Position numbers and translations under genes: made by a program
The notes under the pieces: model-generated
Seen by the model: only the letters and a program-made list of their open reading frames with translations
What the model was told of the DNA's origin: nothing
The model's database searches: none
Assembly: GCA_023262245.1 (NCBI GenBank)
Contig: JALRDC010000108.1
Span: 1-13,776 of the forward strand
Direction of reading: 5' to 3'
Source of the DNA: Flavobacteriaceae bacterium
Lineage (GTDB): Bacteria > Bacteroidota > Bacteroidia > Flavobacteriales > Flavobacteriaceae
DNA length: 13,776 bases
Shown: positions 13,026 through 13,776 of the stretch, piece after piece
Layout: the number at the start of each line of letters is the position of its first letter
Numbering within the stretch: the stretch's first letter is position 1

Positions 13026-13776
13026 ATGAAGTATTTACAACTTATAATCCTTTTGTCTTGTTCGATAGGTATGTCTCAAATTCAAACACCTCAACCCAGC
13101 CCTAGTGCTACTTTTCAGCAAACAGTAGGTTTAACCGAGGTTAAAGTTACTTATTCCAGACCTGCAATGCGGGGAAGAACTATTATGGGAGATTTGGTTC
13201 CTTATGGAAAATTATGGAGAACTGGGGCAAATGCCAATACAACGATCCAGTTTAGTGATGATGTCACTGTAGGGGGCAAGAAATTAGCTGCTGGAACCTA
13301 TGCCCTATACACCCGTCCGGGAATTTCTATGTGGGAAGTCTTTTTCTATTCAAAATCAGATAATTCAGGACTCCCGAGTAAGTGGGAAGCTGCTTCTGTT
13401 GCATCCGTTGTAGAAGTTAAAACCAATACTCTTGAAAAAGCATCAGAATATTTTACAATTTCTATTGACGAGATGAGTTATGATAGTGCCTTTATTCGGT
13501 TAGCTTGGGAAAAAACTGAAATTCAAATTCCTTTTGAAGTTCCAACGGATGAAAAGACCATGGCTTCCATTGATAAAACAATGAAAGGAAATCCTAATTG
13601 GCGAGATTATTACAACGCTGCCATCTATTACAGAGAAAGTAATAGGGATTTACAAAAAGCAAAAAAATGGATGGCAAAGGCAATTGAGTTGGATGGAGGA
13701 AAATATTATATGTATCGTCAACAAGCACTCATTTTAGCGGATTTAAATGAAAAGGAAGCTGCTGTTGAAGCTTCTA
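13026..13776 (+). CDS. Exported DUF2911 family protein (3' end cut by window edge)
   Basis: I read 250 codons from ATG at 13026 with no stop before the window end. Residues 1-18 are a short signal peptide (MKYLQLIILLSCSIGMSQ); cleavage is likely around residue 17-18, and a lipoprotein site at the LLSC Cys is a weaker option. The DUF2911 domain follows: QTVGLTEVKVTYSRPAMRGR (about 36-55), LVPYGKLWRTGANANTTIQF, a predicted beta-rich part (GGKKLAAGTYALYTRPG, then WEVFFYS) and IRLAWEKTEIQIPF. The C-terminal part (about 185-250) looks like helical repeats (NWRDYYNAAIYYRES ... AKKWMAKAIELDGG), TPR-like. Common in Bacteroidota, periplasmic or surface, function unknown. An in-frame ATG at 12981 would add 15 polar residues in front of the signal peptide and is less likely. 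Divergent from the photolyase operon. Confidence 0.88.
   Translation, partial: MKYLQLIILLSCSIGMSQIQTPQPSPSATFQQTVGLTEVKVTYSRPAMRGRTIMGDLVPYGKLWRTGANANTTIQFSDDVTVGGKKLAAGTYALYTRPGISMWEVFFYSKSDNSGLPSKWEAASVASVVEVKTNTLEKASEYFTISIDEMSYDSAFIRLAWEKTEIQIPFEVPTDEKTMASIDKTMKGNPNWRDYYNAAIYYRESNRDLQKAKKWMAKAIELDGGKYYMYRQQALILADLNEKEAAVEAS

Overview
The window looks like the chromosome of a Flavobacteriia-type Bacteroidota. The DNA is AT-rich. It carries lineage-typical families (DUF4290, a DUF493 protein of the Bacteroidota form, DUF2911, and a secreted carboxypeptidase-like regulatory domain). Starts lack strong Shine-Dalgarno sequences, and several upstream regions hold matches to the Bacteroidota -7 element TAnnTTTG. 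Nothing indicates a mobile element, phage, CRISPR array, tRNA or rRNA. Genes are packed tightly and no gene-free stretch exceeds about 155 bases.

Left part (1-2024, minus strand): a P-loop ATPase/kinase gene is followed, with an 8-base overlap, by recQ, which runs off the left edge. Centre-left (2073-5250, plus strand): a DUF493 protein, then a DUF4290 protein, murA and a secreted carboxypeptidase-like-domain protein in close succession. MurA carries Asp instead of Cys at the catalytic loop position, which predicts natural fosfomycin resistance.

Main feature (12873 down to 5688, minus strand, perhaps continuing through 5247): a tightly coupled light-response/DNA-repair operon. In transcription order it encodes an SRPBCC ligand-binding-fold protein, an SDR-fold protein whose catalytic Tyr is Val, a class I CPD photolyase, a 48-residue DUF2256 zinc-ribbon protein (easily missed), a DASH cryptochrome, an iron-sulfur (6-4)-type photolyase (FeS-BCP), a divergent photolyase/cryptochrome that lacks two of the three electron-transfer Trp, and a small basic DUF2805/TIGR03643 protein. 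Four junctions are ATGA stop/start overlaps and the others overlap or are a few bases apart, so the set is probably co-transcribed and translationally coupled. Together the four flavoproteins could cover CPD repair, (6-4) photoproduct repair, single-stranded/loop CPD repair or signalling (DASH), and one unknown role. The two non-flavin proteins at the front and the two small proteins are the least explained parts.

The operon's upstream region holds a perfect 7-base inverted repeat (TGTTTAA / TTAAACA) next to a TAGGTTTG -7 candidate. This is a plausible operator for a light- or stress-responsive regulator that is not encoded in the window. Right edge (13026 onward, plus strand): a divergently transcribed, exported DUF2911 protein, truncated by the window end.
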